Of a stretch of 64,000 bases of DNA, positions 18,904-28,103 are shown one piece after another. Every line of letters starts with the position of its first letter. Position 1 is the stretch's first letter. The notes beneath the pieces were generated by a model. That model ran no database searches. It was not told the DNA's origin and saw nothing but the letters and a program-made list of their open reading frames with translations. A program made the position numbers and the translations under genes. Source of the stretch: Streptomyces violaceusniger (lineage in GTDB: Bacteria > Actinomycetota > Actinomycetes > Streptomycetales > Streptomycetaceae); assembly GCA_005405945.1 (NCBI GenBank), contig BJHW01000001.1, forward strand, positions 7,874,001 through 7,938,000. Direction: 5' to 3'.

Positions 18904-19218
18904 ATGCGCCCTACCCGAATCCGCGCGGCGATCGCCCTCGGCCTGAGCGCCGGGGCCGTCATGTGGACCGCGGCCGCCTCCCCCGCCACCGCCTCCTCCT
19001 CCCTCGCCGCCACGTCCGCCGACACCGACTGGCGGGAGGCGGGGCACTACGACACCACCGCGGCCTGCAAGCGCGCGGGCAAGGACGGTGTCGAACGGCA
19101 CAAGTGGGGCGAGTACAAGTGCCGCCCCGGCCGCAACGACAACTACGTCACGCTGTGGGTCAGAGGCGGCGGCTCCGGCGCGGCGCGCGCCCTGACCGCC
19201 GGGCCGGCCGCCGGTTGA
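18904..19218 (+). CDS. Small secreted protein, function unknown
   Basis: A 104-residue protein with a clear Sec signal peptide (MRPTRIRAAIALGLSAGAVM... cleaved near ATASS). The mature part has two cysteines (AACKRAG and YKCRPGR) that could form one disulfide, and aromatic/charged residues (DWREAGHYD, HKWGEYKC). AAGGAG precedes the ATG. It ends immediately before the sensor kinase gene and may belong to the same unit. No family recognised. Confidence 0.65.
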   Translation: MRPTRIRAAIALGLSAGAVMWTAAASPATASSSLAATSADTDWREAGHYDTTAACKRAGKDGVERHKWGEYKCRPGRNDNYVTLWVRGGGSGAARALTAGPAAG

Positions 19219-19219
19219 G

Positions 19220-21336
19220 ATGCGACAGGCCGCGCTGCCGAAGGACCGCGCCGTGCGCGCCGCTGGCGGGGTCTCGGCGCTGATCGTGGTGGTCCTGGCC
19301 GGATGGGTGGCCGGGCTGCTGCGGGTCAACGACGAGTGGCTCGCGCTCGCCTACCCCCACCCTCGGGCGCCACCGTGCTGACCAGGGTCGCCGTGGGCGT
19401 CCCGGTGCTGGGCGTCGGCGTGCTGCTGCTCGCCGAGCGCTCGGCCCGGCGCTACGGCGGCGTCCTGCTGGTGGCCGGCGGCCTGTGGCTGCTGCCCTCG
19501 GCCGCCGCCGGACTGCTGGGCCTGGCCGACCTGGGCACCACGGGCGCCGTGCTGTCCCTACTGCTCGCCGCCGCCAAGATGGCCTGCCGCCCGCTGACCG
19601 TCCTGCTGCTGCCGCTGTGGCTGTTTCCCCGGGGCGGGCGCCGGCGGTGGCAGTGGTGGGTGATGAGCCTGGGCGCGTCCGGCTACTGGCTGGGGTACGC
19701 GGGGCTGTGGCTGATCAGCGAGCCACGGGTGGGCTCCGTGGCCAACCCCGCGTTCTCCACCGCGAGCGGCCAGTGGGCCTTCGACCACCTCGACGCCTAC
19801 GCCGAGGCCGAACCCTGGGTGCTGCGCAGCGTCGCGGCGGCGGTGACCGCCGCCCTGTGCTGCCGCGCCGCCGTCTCGCGCGGCGCCGAGCGGCGCGACT
19901 GGGCGCTGCTGGCCGCCGCCTACCCCGCCTGCGTCTCGCTCCTGCTGTCCCAGTGGGGCGAGGGCGTGCCCACCATCGTGGCCCGTACGGTCGGCAGCGC
20001 CGTATGGGCCGCCGCGATCTGCCTCGGCGTCGCCCGTACCGGCATATGGCGGCTGGACCGCTCCACCAGCCACCGCCTCGCCCGCGCCTTCGTGCTCACC
20101 TCACTGGCCGCCGTGGTGGTCTGCGCGGTCGTCGCCGTCCAGGCCGGACTCCCCTCCGTACGCAGCGGGGCCACGACCGTCACCGCCGGATGCGCCCTGG
20201 TGCTGGGCTGGGGGCTGAGGCCGAGCGCCCGTAAGCTCACCCTCTGCGTCGAGCGCGCCTTCTACGGGCCCCGGGCCCGCCCGCACGAAGCCGTGAGCGC
20301 CCTCGCCGTACGGCTGCAACAGGCCCCGCACCCGGGCGAGGTGCCCCAGCAGATCTGCCGCAGCGCCGTGGAGGACCTCGGCGTCTCGGGCGCCGCCGTC
20401 AGCGTCGACACCCGCGCCGGACCCCGGCGGCTGGCCGCCGCGGGGGCCCCGCTGACCGGCGCGGTCCAGACGTATCCGCTGCGTCACCACGGCCGCACCG
20501 TCGGCCGGTTGGAGGTCTCCCGCGACGGCTCCGGCACCCCGGCCGAACGCGACAGCGGACTGCTCTCCCTCCTCGCCGACCAGGCCGCCCCCGCGCTCGC
20601 CGCGCTGCGCCTGGCCGAGGAGGCCCAGGCCGCCCGCGAGCGCTTGGTGCTCGCCCGCGAACAGGAGCGCCGCCGGCTGCGCCGGGAGATCCACGACGGA
20701 CTCGGCCCCCAACTGGCCGCCGTAAGGCTGCGCCTGGACATCGCGCAGACCTCGTGCCCGCCCGGCCACCCCGCCACCCCGCAGCTGTGCGAGGCCGCCG
20801 AGACGCTCGCCGAAGCCCTGGTCGAGGTCCGGCGGATCACCGCGGGCCTCGCCCCGGCCGCGCTGGCCGAGCGCGGACTGGCCGGTGCGGTCCGCGACCT
20901 GGCGCACCGGCTGGGAGTCGACGGCCTGCGCGTCAGCGTGGCCAGCCGCCCCGCCGCACTGCCCCCGCTGTCGCCCGGCGTGGAGACGGCCGCGTACCGG
21001 ATCGCGGCGGAGTCGCTGACCAACGCCGTACGGCACGCCCGGGCACGCCAGGTGAGCGTCGAGCTGACCGCGGGCCCGGACACCCTCGAGGTCAAGGTCA
21101 CCGACGACGGCAGCGGCCTGCGCGAGACCGCGGTGCCCGGCGTCGGCCTCGCCTCGGTCACCGAACGGGCCGAGGAGATCGGCGGCTCCTGCTCGGTGAC
21201 CGGATCGGCCACCGGCACGGTGGTCCACGCGGTGCTGCCCTGGCCGGACCGGGCGAACACGGCAACCCGGAGGAGCACCGGAAGCCCACGGGCCACGAGG
21301 CGTGCCGGGCCCTCCTCAAGACCAGCAGACCGATGA
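19220..21336 (+). CDS. NarL-type sensor histidine kinase, frameshifted near N-terminus
   Basis: Membrane sensor kinase of a two-component pair with the regulator at 21577. The ATG at 19220 opens MRQAALPKDRAVRA with a first membrane segment (ALIVVVLAGWVAGLL). After a missing base at CCC 19360-19362, the frame continues SGATVLTRVAVGVPVLGVG with several more membrane helices. A GAF-like region, the dimerisation/phosphorylation box RRLRREIHDGLGPQ (phosphorylated His) and an HATPase_c domain with ESLTNAVRHA (N box) and DDGSG (G1) follow. With the base restored it is ~705 aa. The stimulus is unknown. Confidence 0.85.
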
Positions 21337-21345
21337 GCCGGGCGC

Positions 21346-21433
21346 CCTAGGGCCCTTCTGACGGATCTCGGTGGAGGAACGAGCGCCCGCCGGGCGTCGC
21401 GACGCCGCGGAGATCCGTCAGAAGGACCCTAGG
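21346..21433. repeat. 88-bp inverted-repeat element (MITE-like) between kinase and regulator
   Basis: The 24-bp arms at 21346-21369 and 21410-21433 are reverse complements with a single mismatch; they read CCTAGGG(C/T)CCTTCTGACGG and on. They flank a 40-bp GC-rich centre. The ends carry CTAG. There is no coding capacity. It may be a miniature inverted-repeat transposable element or a strong hairpin; copies elsewhere in the genome would decide. Confidence 0.6.
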
Positions 21434-21513
21434 TGCTGTCGGTCTCGTGGCCGGGCCCCGCCATGGTGCGGAAAGGGCGTTGCAGAGCTTCTGGCCTCTG
21501 GGGTCTTCCGGCC

Positions 21514-21542
21514 GGGGCACCTCCCAGCGGTAGCTGGGGGAG
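21514..21542. repeat. Dispersed palindromic repeat, copy 1
   Basis: GGGGCACCTCCCAGC-GGTA-GCTGGGGGAG. CTCCCAGC pairs with GCTGGGGGAG around a GGTA loop. The same element recurs at 32985-33014 and 53686-53716. This copy lies upstream of the response regulator. Confidence 0.65.
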
Positions 21543-21576
21543 AACCGAGCCTCGAAGAGAAAGGTGCGAGCGAAGC

Positions 21577-22227
21577 GTGTCGCAGTGGCGGGTACTGCTG
21601 GTGGACGATCACCCCCTCTTCCGGGAGGGCCTGGCCGCCGCCGTCAATCTCGATGACGCGTTCACCGTCGTCGGCCAGGCTGCCTGCGCGGACGGGGCGA
21701 TGGCCGAGGCCGTGCGCACCGGTCCGGATCTGGTGATGATGGATCTCGCGCTGCCGGGCCGGTCCGGGCTGGAGGCCACCCGGCGGATTCTGTGCGACCG
21801 CCCCGAGACCCGGGTGCTGGTCATGACGATGTCCGAGGACGACGACAGTCTGCTGGCCGCCCTGCGCGCCGGGGCCCGCGGCTATCTGCTCAAGGGCGCG
21901 GGCCGGGACGAGATCCTGCGGGCGCTGCACACCGTGGCGCGCGGCGGCGCGGTCTTCAGCCCGCGGATGGCCGAGCGGCTCGGCGCGCTGGTCGGCGCGT
22001 CGGGCTCGGCGTCCGCGAAGGAGGCGTTCCCGACGCTGACCGCCCGGGAGCTTGAGGTGCTGGATCTGCTCGCGGCCGGGCTCGGCTATCGCCAGATCGC
22101 CCAGCGGCTGGTGGTGACGGACAAGACGGTGCGCAATCACGTCGGATCGATCTTCGCCAAGCTCCAGGTGCGCGACCGCGCCCAGGCGATCGTGCGCGCC
22201 CGGCAGGCCGGGCTGGGAGGCGAATGA
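21577..22227 (+). CDS. NarL/LuxR-family response regulator
   Basis: Partner of the upstream sensor kinase. The receiver domain begins MSQWRVLLVDDHPLFREGL, the phospho-acceptor Asp is in LVMMDLALPG, and the conserved Lys is in YLLKGAG. The C-terminal LuxR-type helix-turn-helix is LTARELEVLDLLAAGLGYRQ ... KTVRNHVGSIFAKL. The GTG at 21577 gives a normal 216 aa; the frame stays open upstream, but that part is made of repeat elements. The ~240 bp separating it from the kinase gene is unusual for such a pair and is filled with repeats. Confidence 0.9.
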   Translation: MSQWRVLLVDDHPLFREGLAAAVNLDDAFTVVGQAACADGAMAEAVRTGPDLVMMDLALPGRSGLEATRRILCDRPETRVLVMTMSEDDDSLLAALRAGARGYLLKGAGRDEILRALHTVARGGAVFSPRMAERLGALVGASGSASAKEAFPTLTARELEVLDLLAAGLGYRQIAQRLVVTDKTVRNHVGSIFAKLQVRDRAQAIVRARQAGLGGE

Positions 22228-22261
22228 CTCGCTCCGCCTCGTGGCTGATACTGGGGGCGTT

Positions 22262-23478
22262 ATGGAATACCTCATCCTTGCCGTAGTCATCGCTGTGGTC
22301 GCGGTCGCCGCGATCAGCGGGCTCGTGATCAGCGGCCGCAAGAAGAAGCGGCTGCCCCCGCCCCGCCGAGCAGCCCCACCGTCACCGCGCCGCCCGCCGA
22401 ACCGCACGTCGGTGAGGAGGCCGAAACCCCGCGTGAGGAACCACGCAGAACCATCGAGGAGGTGGATCTTCCGGGGGCCGAGGCCCCGGCCGCGACCGCG
22501 GAGGCACCCGCGCCCGAGGTCCCGCCGGTCGAGGTCCCGGAGCCGACGGCCGGCCGGCTGGTCCGGCTGCGCGCCCGGCTGTCCCGCTCCCAGAACACCC
22601 TGGGCAAGGGGCTGCTGACGCTGCTGTCCCGGGAGCACCTCGACGACGAGACCTGGGAGGAGGTCGAGGACACGCTGCTGACCGCGGACGTCGGTGTGGC
22701 GCCGACCCAGGAGCTGGTCGAACGGCTGCGGGAGCGGGTGAAGGTGCTCGGCACCCGTACGCCCGACGAGCTGCGCGGTCTGCTGCGCGAGGAGCTGCTG
22801 CACCTCATCGGCACCGAGGCCGACCGTTCGGTGCACACCGAGAGCGGTGTGGGCGCCAACGGTGAGGAGAAGCCGGGCGTCGTCATGGTCGTCGGCGTCA
22901 ATGGCACCGGTAAGACGACCACGACCGGCAAGCTGGCCCGGGTGCTCGTGGCCGACGGCAAGTCGGTGGTGCTCGGCGCGGCCGACACCTTCCGTGCCGC
23001 CGCCGCCGATCAGCTGCAGACCTGGGGCGAGCGGGTCGGTGCCCGTACGGTCCGGGGGCCGGAGGCCGGGGATCCGGCGTCGGTCGCGTTCGACGCGGTG
23101 AAGGAGGGCATCGCCGAGAGCGCGGATGTCGTCCTGATCGACACCGCCGGGCGGCTGCACACCAAGACCGGTCTGATGGACGAGCTGGGCAAGGTCAAGC
23201 GGGTCGTGGAGAAGCACGGCGCGGTGGACGAGGTGCTGCTGGTCCTGGACGCCACGACCGGGCAGAACGGCCTGGTGCAGGCGCGGGTGTTCGCCGAGGT
23301 GGTGGACATCACCGGCATCGTGCTGACCAAGCTGGACGGCACCGCCAAGGGCGGCATCGTAGTGGCGGTCCAGCGTGAGCTGAACGTCCCGGTCAAGCTG
23401 GTGGGCCTGGGCGAGGGCGCGGACGATCTCGCGCCGTTCGAGCCGGAGGCGTTCGTCGACGCGCTGATCGGCGGCTGA
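22262..23478 (+). CDS. ftsY: SRP receptor GTPase FtsY, frameshifted in the N-terminal linker
   Basis: Docks the SRP-ribosome complex at the membrane, working with Ffh encoded at 31055. ATG 22262 opens MEYLILAVVIAVVAVAAISG, the membrane anchor typical of actinobacterial FtsY. An acidic linker and the NG domain follow: G1 GVNGTGKTTTT, DTFRAAAADQLQTW, DTAGRLHTKTGLMDEL, TKLDGTAKGG and GLGEGADDLAPFEPEAF. The frame breaks at CCCC 22361-22364; one added C gives PPPPPSSPTVTAPPAEPHVGEEAETP. Full length is ~405 aa. Confidence 0.93.
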
Positions 23479-23510
23479 GGCCGGTGGTGGGGGATCACCC
23501 GTAGCGCGGC

Positions 23511-23542
23511 GGACGGGCCGGGGCTGAATTCCCGGCCCGTCC
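23511..23542. terminator. Terminator between ftsY and the Prim-Pol gene
   Basis: GGACGGGCCGGG (23511-23522) pairs perfectly with CCCGGCCCGTCC (23531-23542) around GCTGAATT. It lies 32 bp after ftsY and can serve the convergent gene too. Confidence 0.8.
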
Positions 23543-23557
23543 GGCGTTTCGCGTAAC

Positions 23558-23596
23558 GGGCGGCCCGGCGGCCCGGCGGCCCGGCGGCCCGGCGGG
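23558..23596. repeat. 9-bp tandem repeat at the end of the Prim-Pol gene
   Basis: About four copies of GGCGGCCCG ending just before the minus-strand stop codon at 23598-23600. It is a GC microsatellite, prone to slippage. Confidence 0.75.
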
Positions 23597-23597
23597 G

Positions 23598-24267
23598 TCA
23601 GCCCCCGGCCCGATGGCTCAGATAGGCCAGCGTCCCCAGCACCAGCCGGGCGTGCGGCGGGCGGCCCGCGGTGTCGAGGGTCGGCGGCCGCAGCCAGCGG
23701 ACCGGTCCGAGCCCGCCGAGGTCCGAGGGCGGCGCGGTGATGTGGTCGCCCGGGCCCAGGCAGCGCAGATCGAGGTCGGCGTCGTCCCACCCCATGCGGT
23801 ACAGCAGCTCGGGCAGTTCGGCGGCGGCGCCCGGGGCGACGAAGAACTGGGCGCGCCCGTGCGGGGTGGCGGCCACAGGCCCGAGGGGCAGCCCCATCCG
23901 CTCCAGCCGGACCAGCGCGTGTCCGCCCGCGTACTCCGAGACCTCCAGGACGTCGAACGAGCGGCCCACGGGCAGCAGTACGGCCGCCCCGGGGACCCGC
24001 TCCCACGCGGCCGCGGCGGCGTCCAGGGTGGCGCCCGCCGGGACGCCGGGGCGAAAGCGAGCGGATGCGCGCCGGGGAGGGGCAGGCCCGGTCACCGCAT
24101 GAACATTCGTTTCTGCCGCCTCCCGAGCCCCGTGCCGCCCGCGCGCCCGGCACCACGTCCCAGCCCCACAGACCGGTGTACTCCGCCACCGTCGTGGACT
24201 CGGACGTACGGCCGCGGCGCCGTGAGCCGGACCGCATGTCCCGGATGCCGCCGATCGTGAAGCCCAT
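23598..24267 (-). CDS. Bifunctional DNA primase/polymerase N-terminal-like protein, doubly frameshifted
   Basis: ATG 24267 opens MGFTIGGIRDMRSGSRRRGR, then TTVAEYTGLWGWDVVPGA and CSCGDRACPSP. After two single-base losses (near 24072-24077 and 24047-24051) it continues GVPAGATLDAAAAAW, VLLPVGRSFDVLEVSEYAGG, FFVAPGAAAELPELLYRMGWDDADLDLR, GDHITAPPSD and HARLVLGTLAYLSHRAG. The GWDVVPGA and ITAPPSD features match the Prim-Pol fold fragment found beside ftsY/nsdA in Streptomyces. The protein is short (~224 aa) and lacks a helicase partner, so real polymerase activity is doubtful. Confidence 0.72.
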
Positions 24268-24718
24268 GCCCCCTCCAACGGGTCCCGCTCTCGATGGTTA
24301 CGAGTCGGAGCGCCGTGATGACGCTCCGTCGCCGGATGAGGTGCGGCGGTGTGCGCTCCGATGTGACGGAGGTGGTGGGGCGCGACCCGTGCGCCCCCAT
24401 GTGCACCCCTTCACCTGTTCCCGTCACCTCGGTGTCAAGTGAATCGTGGGAAACGGCAACCGGGTTCATTCGAAGGGGTGGCGAATGGTGGCGTTTTCGG
24501 GAACTGCCTCGCTGGAGGCGTGATCGTAGGATTACTTTCAGTGCACAGTCCCTGGAAGCGGCGCTCGCTCGAATGCGAGCTGACGGCGGGCGGAGTACGG
24601 ATCGGTACATGCCACTGGCATGAGGCGGTTCCCCGTCCGGACGGTTGATGCGCCGCATCCCGGGGACAACTGACCGTGACAGAAGGCATTCTGGTGGCGG
24701 TCCGGGAAGATTCGTGGG
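24268..24718. other. 451-bp intergenic region between the Prim-Pol gene and nsdA
   Basis: Divergent promoter space with locally lower GC. Around 24421-24450 there are the half-sites TCAC and GTCA/GTGA in inverted orientation (TCAC, six bases, GTCA), resembling but not matching exactly a BldD-type palindrome. GGGAAC at 24500 could be part of an ECF-type -35. No small ORF is convincing. Confidence 0.35.
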
Positions 24719-26233
24719 ATGGGGGCGTTCCGGGTGGGCGACGGCGGCGGCGGTGCTGGGAAGCGCCCCAATGCGCAATTGGGGTCGTGGTTCGTGCGCA
24801 GCGGCTGGTCGAAGGGGGAGCTGGCGCGCCAAGTCAACCGCAGAGCACGGCAGTTAGGTGCCCATCACATCAGCACGGACACCTCGCGGGTGCGCCGCTG
24901 GCTGGACGGCGAGCAGCCCCGCGAGCCGATCCCGCAGATCCTCTCCGAGCTGTTCTCCGAGCGCTTCGGCTGTGTAGTCGGCATCGAGGACCTCGGGCTG
25001 CGCGCCGTCCACCGGTCACCGTCCGTGTCCGGAGTGGACCTTCCCTGGGCCGGGCCCGAAACCGTCGCGCTGATCGGCGAGTTCTCCCGCAGCGATCTGA
25101 TGCTGGCCCGCCGCGGCTTCCTCGGCACCTCGCTCTCGCTGTCCGCGGGCCCCGCCCTCATCGAGCCCATGCAGCGCTGGCTGGTGCCCTCGACGGGCGG
25201 GCAGCCCGGCGGCGCCCGGGCGGCCGACGGCGGGCGCGCGCGCCGGGTCTCCCGGCTCTCCGAGCCCGAGCTGGAGCTGCTGGAGTCCACCATCGTGATG
25301 TTCCGCGCCTGGGACGCCCAGTGCGGGGGCGGGCTGCGCCGCAAGGCGGTGGTCGGCCAGCTGCACGAGGTCACCGACCTGCTCCAGGAGCCGCATCCGG
25401 ACGCGGTCTCCCGGCGGCTGTTCAAGGTCGCGGGCGAGCTCGCCCAGCTGGCCGGGTGGATGAGCTATGACATCGGGCTCCAGCCCACCGCGCAGAAGTA
25501 CTTCGTGCTCGCCCTCCACGCCGCCAAGGAGTCCGGCGACCGCCCCCTCGGCTCGTACGTCCTCTCCAGCATGAGCCGTCAGATGATCCACGTCGGGCGG
25601 CCCGACGACGCGCTGGAGCTGATCCACCTCGCGCAGTACGGCAGCCGGGAGAACGCCACGCCGCGTACCCAGGCCATGCTGTATGCGATGGAGGCCCGCG
25701 CTTACGCCAATATGGGCCAGCCCAGCAAGTGCCACCGCGCGGTGAAGATGGCCGAGGACGCCTTCGCCGAATGCGCCGGGGGCGACGGCGACCCGGACTG
25801 GATCCGCTTCTTCTCCGAGGCCGAGCTCAATGCGGAGAACGCCCACTCCTACCGCGATCTCGCCTATGTGGCCGGCCGCAGCCCCACCTACGCCAAGATG
25901 GCCGACCCGGTGATGCGCAAGGCCGTGCGGCTCTTCGGCCAGGAGACCGAGAACGAGTCCGGCCCCCAGCGTTCGTATGCGCTCAACCTGATCGGCATGG
26001 CCACCGTCCACCTCCTCCAGAAGGAGCCCGAGCAGGCCGCCGAGGTCGCCCACGAGGCGCTGCCGCTCGCCAAGCGGGTGCGCTCGGAGCGTGTCAACAA
26101 CCGGCTGCGCAAGACCGTGGACACGGCGGTGCGCCAGTTCGGCGACGTGCCGGCGATCACCGAACTCAGTGAGCGGCTGGCCACCCTGATGCCCGACACC
26201 CCCGAGACGACGGGTCCCGGCCAGGCCGTCTGA
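24719..26233 (+). CDS. nsdA: NsdA-type negative regulator of sporulation and antibiotic production
   Basis: A 504-residue protein of the Streptomyces NsdA family. In S. coelicolor, loss of nsdA gives earlier sporulation and antibiotic overproduction. The N-terminus WFVRSGWSKGELARQVNRRARQ, with STDTSRVRRWLDGEQPREPIP, resembles a helix-turn-helix. The C-terminal half has TPR-like helical repeats (KYFVLALHAAKESGD, LELIHLAQYG, MLYAMEARAYANMGQPSKCH, LLQKEPEQAAEVAHEALPLAK). Its place directly before amtB matches S. coelicolor. The start may be ATG 24719 or GTG 24734. The molecular mechanism is not established. Confidence 0.88.
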   Translation: MGAFRVGDGGGGAGKRPNAQLGSWFVRSGWSKGELARQVNRRARQLGAHHISTDTSRVRRWLDGEQPREPIPQILSELFSERFGCVVGIEDLGLRAVHRSPSVSGVDLPWAGPETVALIGEFSRSDLMLARRGFLGTSLSLSAGPALIEPMQRWLVPSTGGQPGGARAADGGRARRVSRLSEPELELLESTIVMFRAWDAQCGGGLRRKAVVGQLHEVTDLLQEPHPDAVSRRLFKVAGELAQLAGWMSYDIGLQPTAQKYFVLALHAAKESGDRPLGSYVLSSMSRQMIHVGRPDDALELIHLAQYGSRENATPRTQAMLYAMEARAYANMGQPSKCHRAVKMAEDAFAECAGGDGDPDWIRFFSEAELNAENAHSYRDLAYVAGRSPTYAKMADPVMRKAVRLFGQETENESGPQRSYALNLIGMATVHLLQKEPEQAAEVAHEALPLAKRVRSERVNNRLRKTVDTAVRQFGDVPAITELSERLATLMPDTPETTGPGQAV

Positions 26234-26317
26234 GCGGCCCCGGCGATGATCGCGACACGGTAACGGCGGGCTCCGGCCCGCCCACCGCGGCCGCCACGTA
26301 ACACTCCAGCGTCCTTC

Positions 26318-26355
26318 GTCACTGCGGTGAAACATCGAGCGGCATTGGCTGAAAC
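26318..26355 (+). promoter_or_regulatory. GlnR box upstream of amtB
   Basis: GTCAC (26318-26322), six bases, GAAAC (26329-26333), six bases, CGGCA (26340-26344, degenerate), six bases, GAAAC (26351-26355). The 5-6-5-6-5-6-5 spacing is that of the actinobacterial GlnR operator (gTnAC-n6-GaAAC twice). GlnR activates amtB under nitrogen limitation. Confidence 0.8.
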
Positions 26356-26436
26356 GGCGCTGCGCCAACCTCGAGGCGATTACCGGCCCACCGATGTCCT
26401 GCCCGCACGGGCCGTCGTTTCGAGGAGACGTCCACA

Positions 26437-27728
26437 TTGAATGGCGCAAATACAGCGTTCGTCTTGATCAGCGCCGCGCTCGTGATGCTGATGACCCCCG
26501 GCCTGGCCTTCTTCTACGGCGGCATGGTGCGGGTGAAGAGCGCCCTGAACATGCTGATGATGTCCTTCATCTCGCTCGGTGTCGTCTCGCTGCTGTGGGT
26601 GCTGTTCGGCTACTCGCTCACCTTCGGCGATGACGTCGGCGGCGGGCTGCTGGGCAATCTCGACCACATCGGCTTCAAGGGCATCGAGCCGACCTCGCTG
26701 TGGGGCGAGAAGCCGGACGCGATCCCGGTCCTGGCCTTCGCGCTCTTCCAGCTGATGTTCGCGGTGATCACCCCCGCGCTGATCAGCGGAGCCGTCGCCG
26801 ACCGCGTCAAGTTCGGCGCCTGGACGCTCTTCATCACCGTGTGGGCCACGGTCGTCTACTTCCCGGTCGCGCACTGGGTCTGGCAGGCCGACGGCTGGCT
26901 GTTCAAGAAGGAGGTCATCGACTTCGCGGGCGGTACGGCGGTCCACATCAACGCGGGCGCCGCGGGCCTGGCCGTGGCCCTGGTGGTCGGCAAGCGCATC
27001 GGCTTCAAGAAGGACCCGATGCGCCCGCACAACCTGCCGCTGGTGATGCTCGGCTCCGGTCTGCTGTGGTTCGGCTGGTTCGGCTTCAACGCCGGCTCCG
27101 CCCTCGCCGCCAACGGGACCGCCGCCAACATGGCCTTCAACACCCAGATCGCCACCGGTGTCGCCATGCTCGGCTGGCTCGCCTACGAGCGCATCCGGCA
27201 CGGCGCGTTCACCACCCTGGGCGCCGCCTCCGGCGCGGTCGCGGGCCTGGTCGCCATCACCCCTCGGGCGCGGCGGTCAACGCCTGGGGCGCCATCGTGA
27301 TCGGCCTGGTGGCCGGCGTGGTCTGCTCCTGGGCCGTCAGCCTCAAGTACAAGCTCGGCTTCGACGACTCGCTCGACGTGGTCGGAGTGCACCTGGTCGG
27401 CGGCCTCATCGGCACCCTCCTGGTCGGCGTCCTGGCCACCGACGGCGTCGGCGGCGTGAGCCAGCTGGGCAAGCAGGCACTCGGCGCCTTCACGGTGCTG
27501 CTCTACTCCTTCGCCGTCTCCTGGGTCCTGGCCAAGCTGATCGACGTCACCATCGGCTTCCGGGCCAGCGAGGACGACGAACTCGGCGGCGTCGACCAGG
27601 CGTTCCACGCCGAGACCGCCTACGACTTCAGCGCGGTCGGCGGCTCCCCCCGTAGTACGGTGCCCGCCGCGGGCCAGTCCGGCGCGTCCGCGTCGCAGAA
27701 GCCGCACAACAAGAAGGTGGACGCGTGA
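26437..27728 (+). CDS. amtB: Ammonium transporter AmtB, frameshifted
   Basis: Trimeric membrane channel for ammonium, blocked by the PII protein GlnK encoded next. TTG 26437 with GAGGAGA gives MNGANTAFVLISAALVMLMT. Signatures: TPGLAFFYGGMV, DFAGGTAVHINAGAAGLA (first pore His), WFGWFGFNAGSALA and VVGVHLVGGLIGTLLVG (second His). The frame breaks at CCCC 27260-27263; one C gives VAITPSGAAVNAWGA. Full length is ~430 aa with 11 helices and a hydrophilic tail. The stop overlaps glnK (GTGA). GlnR-controlled by inference. Confidence 0.94.
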
Positions 27729-28063
27729 AGCTCATCACCGCAGTAGTGAAGCCGCACCGGCTCGACGAGATCAAGGAGGCGCTGCAGGCGTTCGGCGTCC
27801 AGGGCCTGACCGTCACCGAGGCCAGCGGCTACGGCCGTCAGCGCGGCCACACCGAGGTCTACCGGGGCGCGGAGTACACCGTCGACCTGGTGCCCAAGGT
27901 GCGCATAGAGGTCCTGGTCGAGGACGAGGACGCCGACGACCTCGTCGACGTCGTGGTCAAGGCCGCCCGCACCGGAAAGATCGGGGACGGCAAGGTCTGG
28001 AGCGTCCCCGTCGAGACCGCGGTCCGCGTCCGCACCGGGGAGCGCGGTCCGGACGCCCTCTGA
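27725..28063 (+). CDS. glnK: Nitrogen regulatory PII protein GlnK
   Basis: A 112-residue trimeric sensor of ATP/ADP, 2-oxoglutarate and glutamine status. The T-loop holds RGAEYTVDLVPK with the modifiable Tyr at position 51; in Streptomyces it is adenylylated by the GlnD-type enzyme encoded next. The second PII signature is TGKIGDGKVWSVPVE. GTG 27725 overlaps the amtB stop by four bases, so translation is coupled. It binds and closes AmtB when nitrogen is ample. Confidence 0.97.
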   Translation: MKLITAVVKPHRLDEIKEALQAFGVQGLTVTEASGYGRQRGHTEVYRGAEYTVDLVPKVRIEVLVEDEDADDLVDVVVKAARTGKIGDGKVWSVPVETAVRVRTGERGPDAL

Positions 28064-28103
28064 CCCCTCCGGACCACCAGTGGCACACGGACAGGGAGCC
28101 GAG

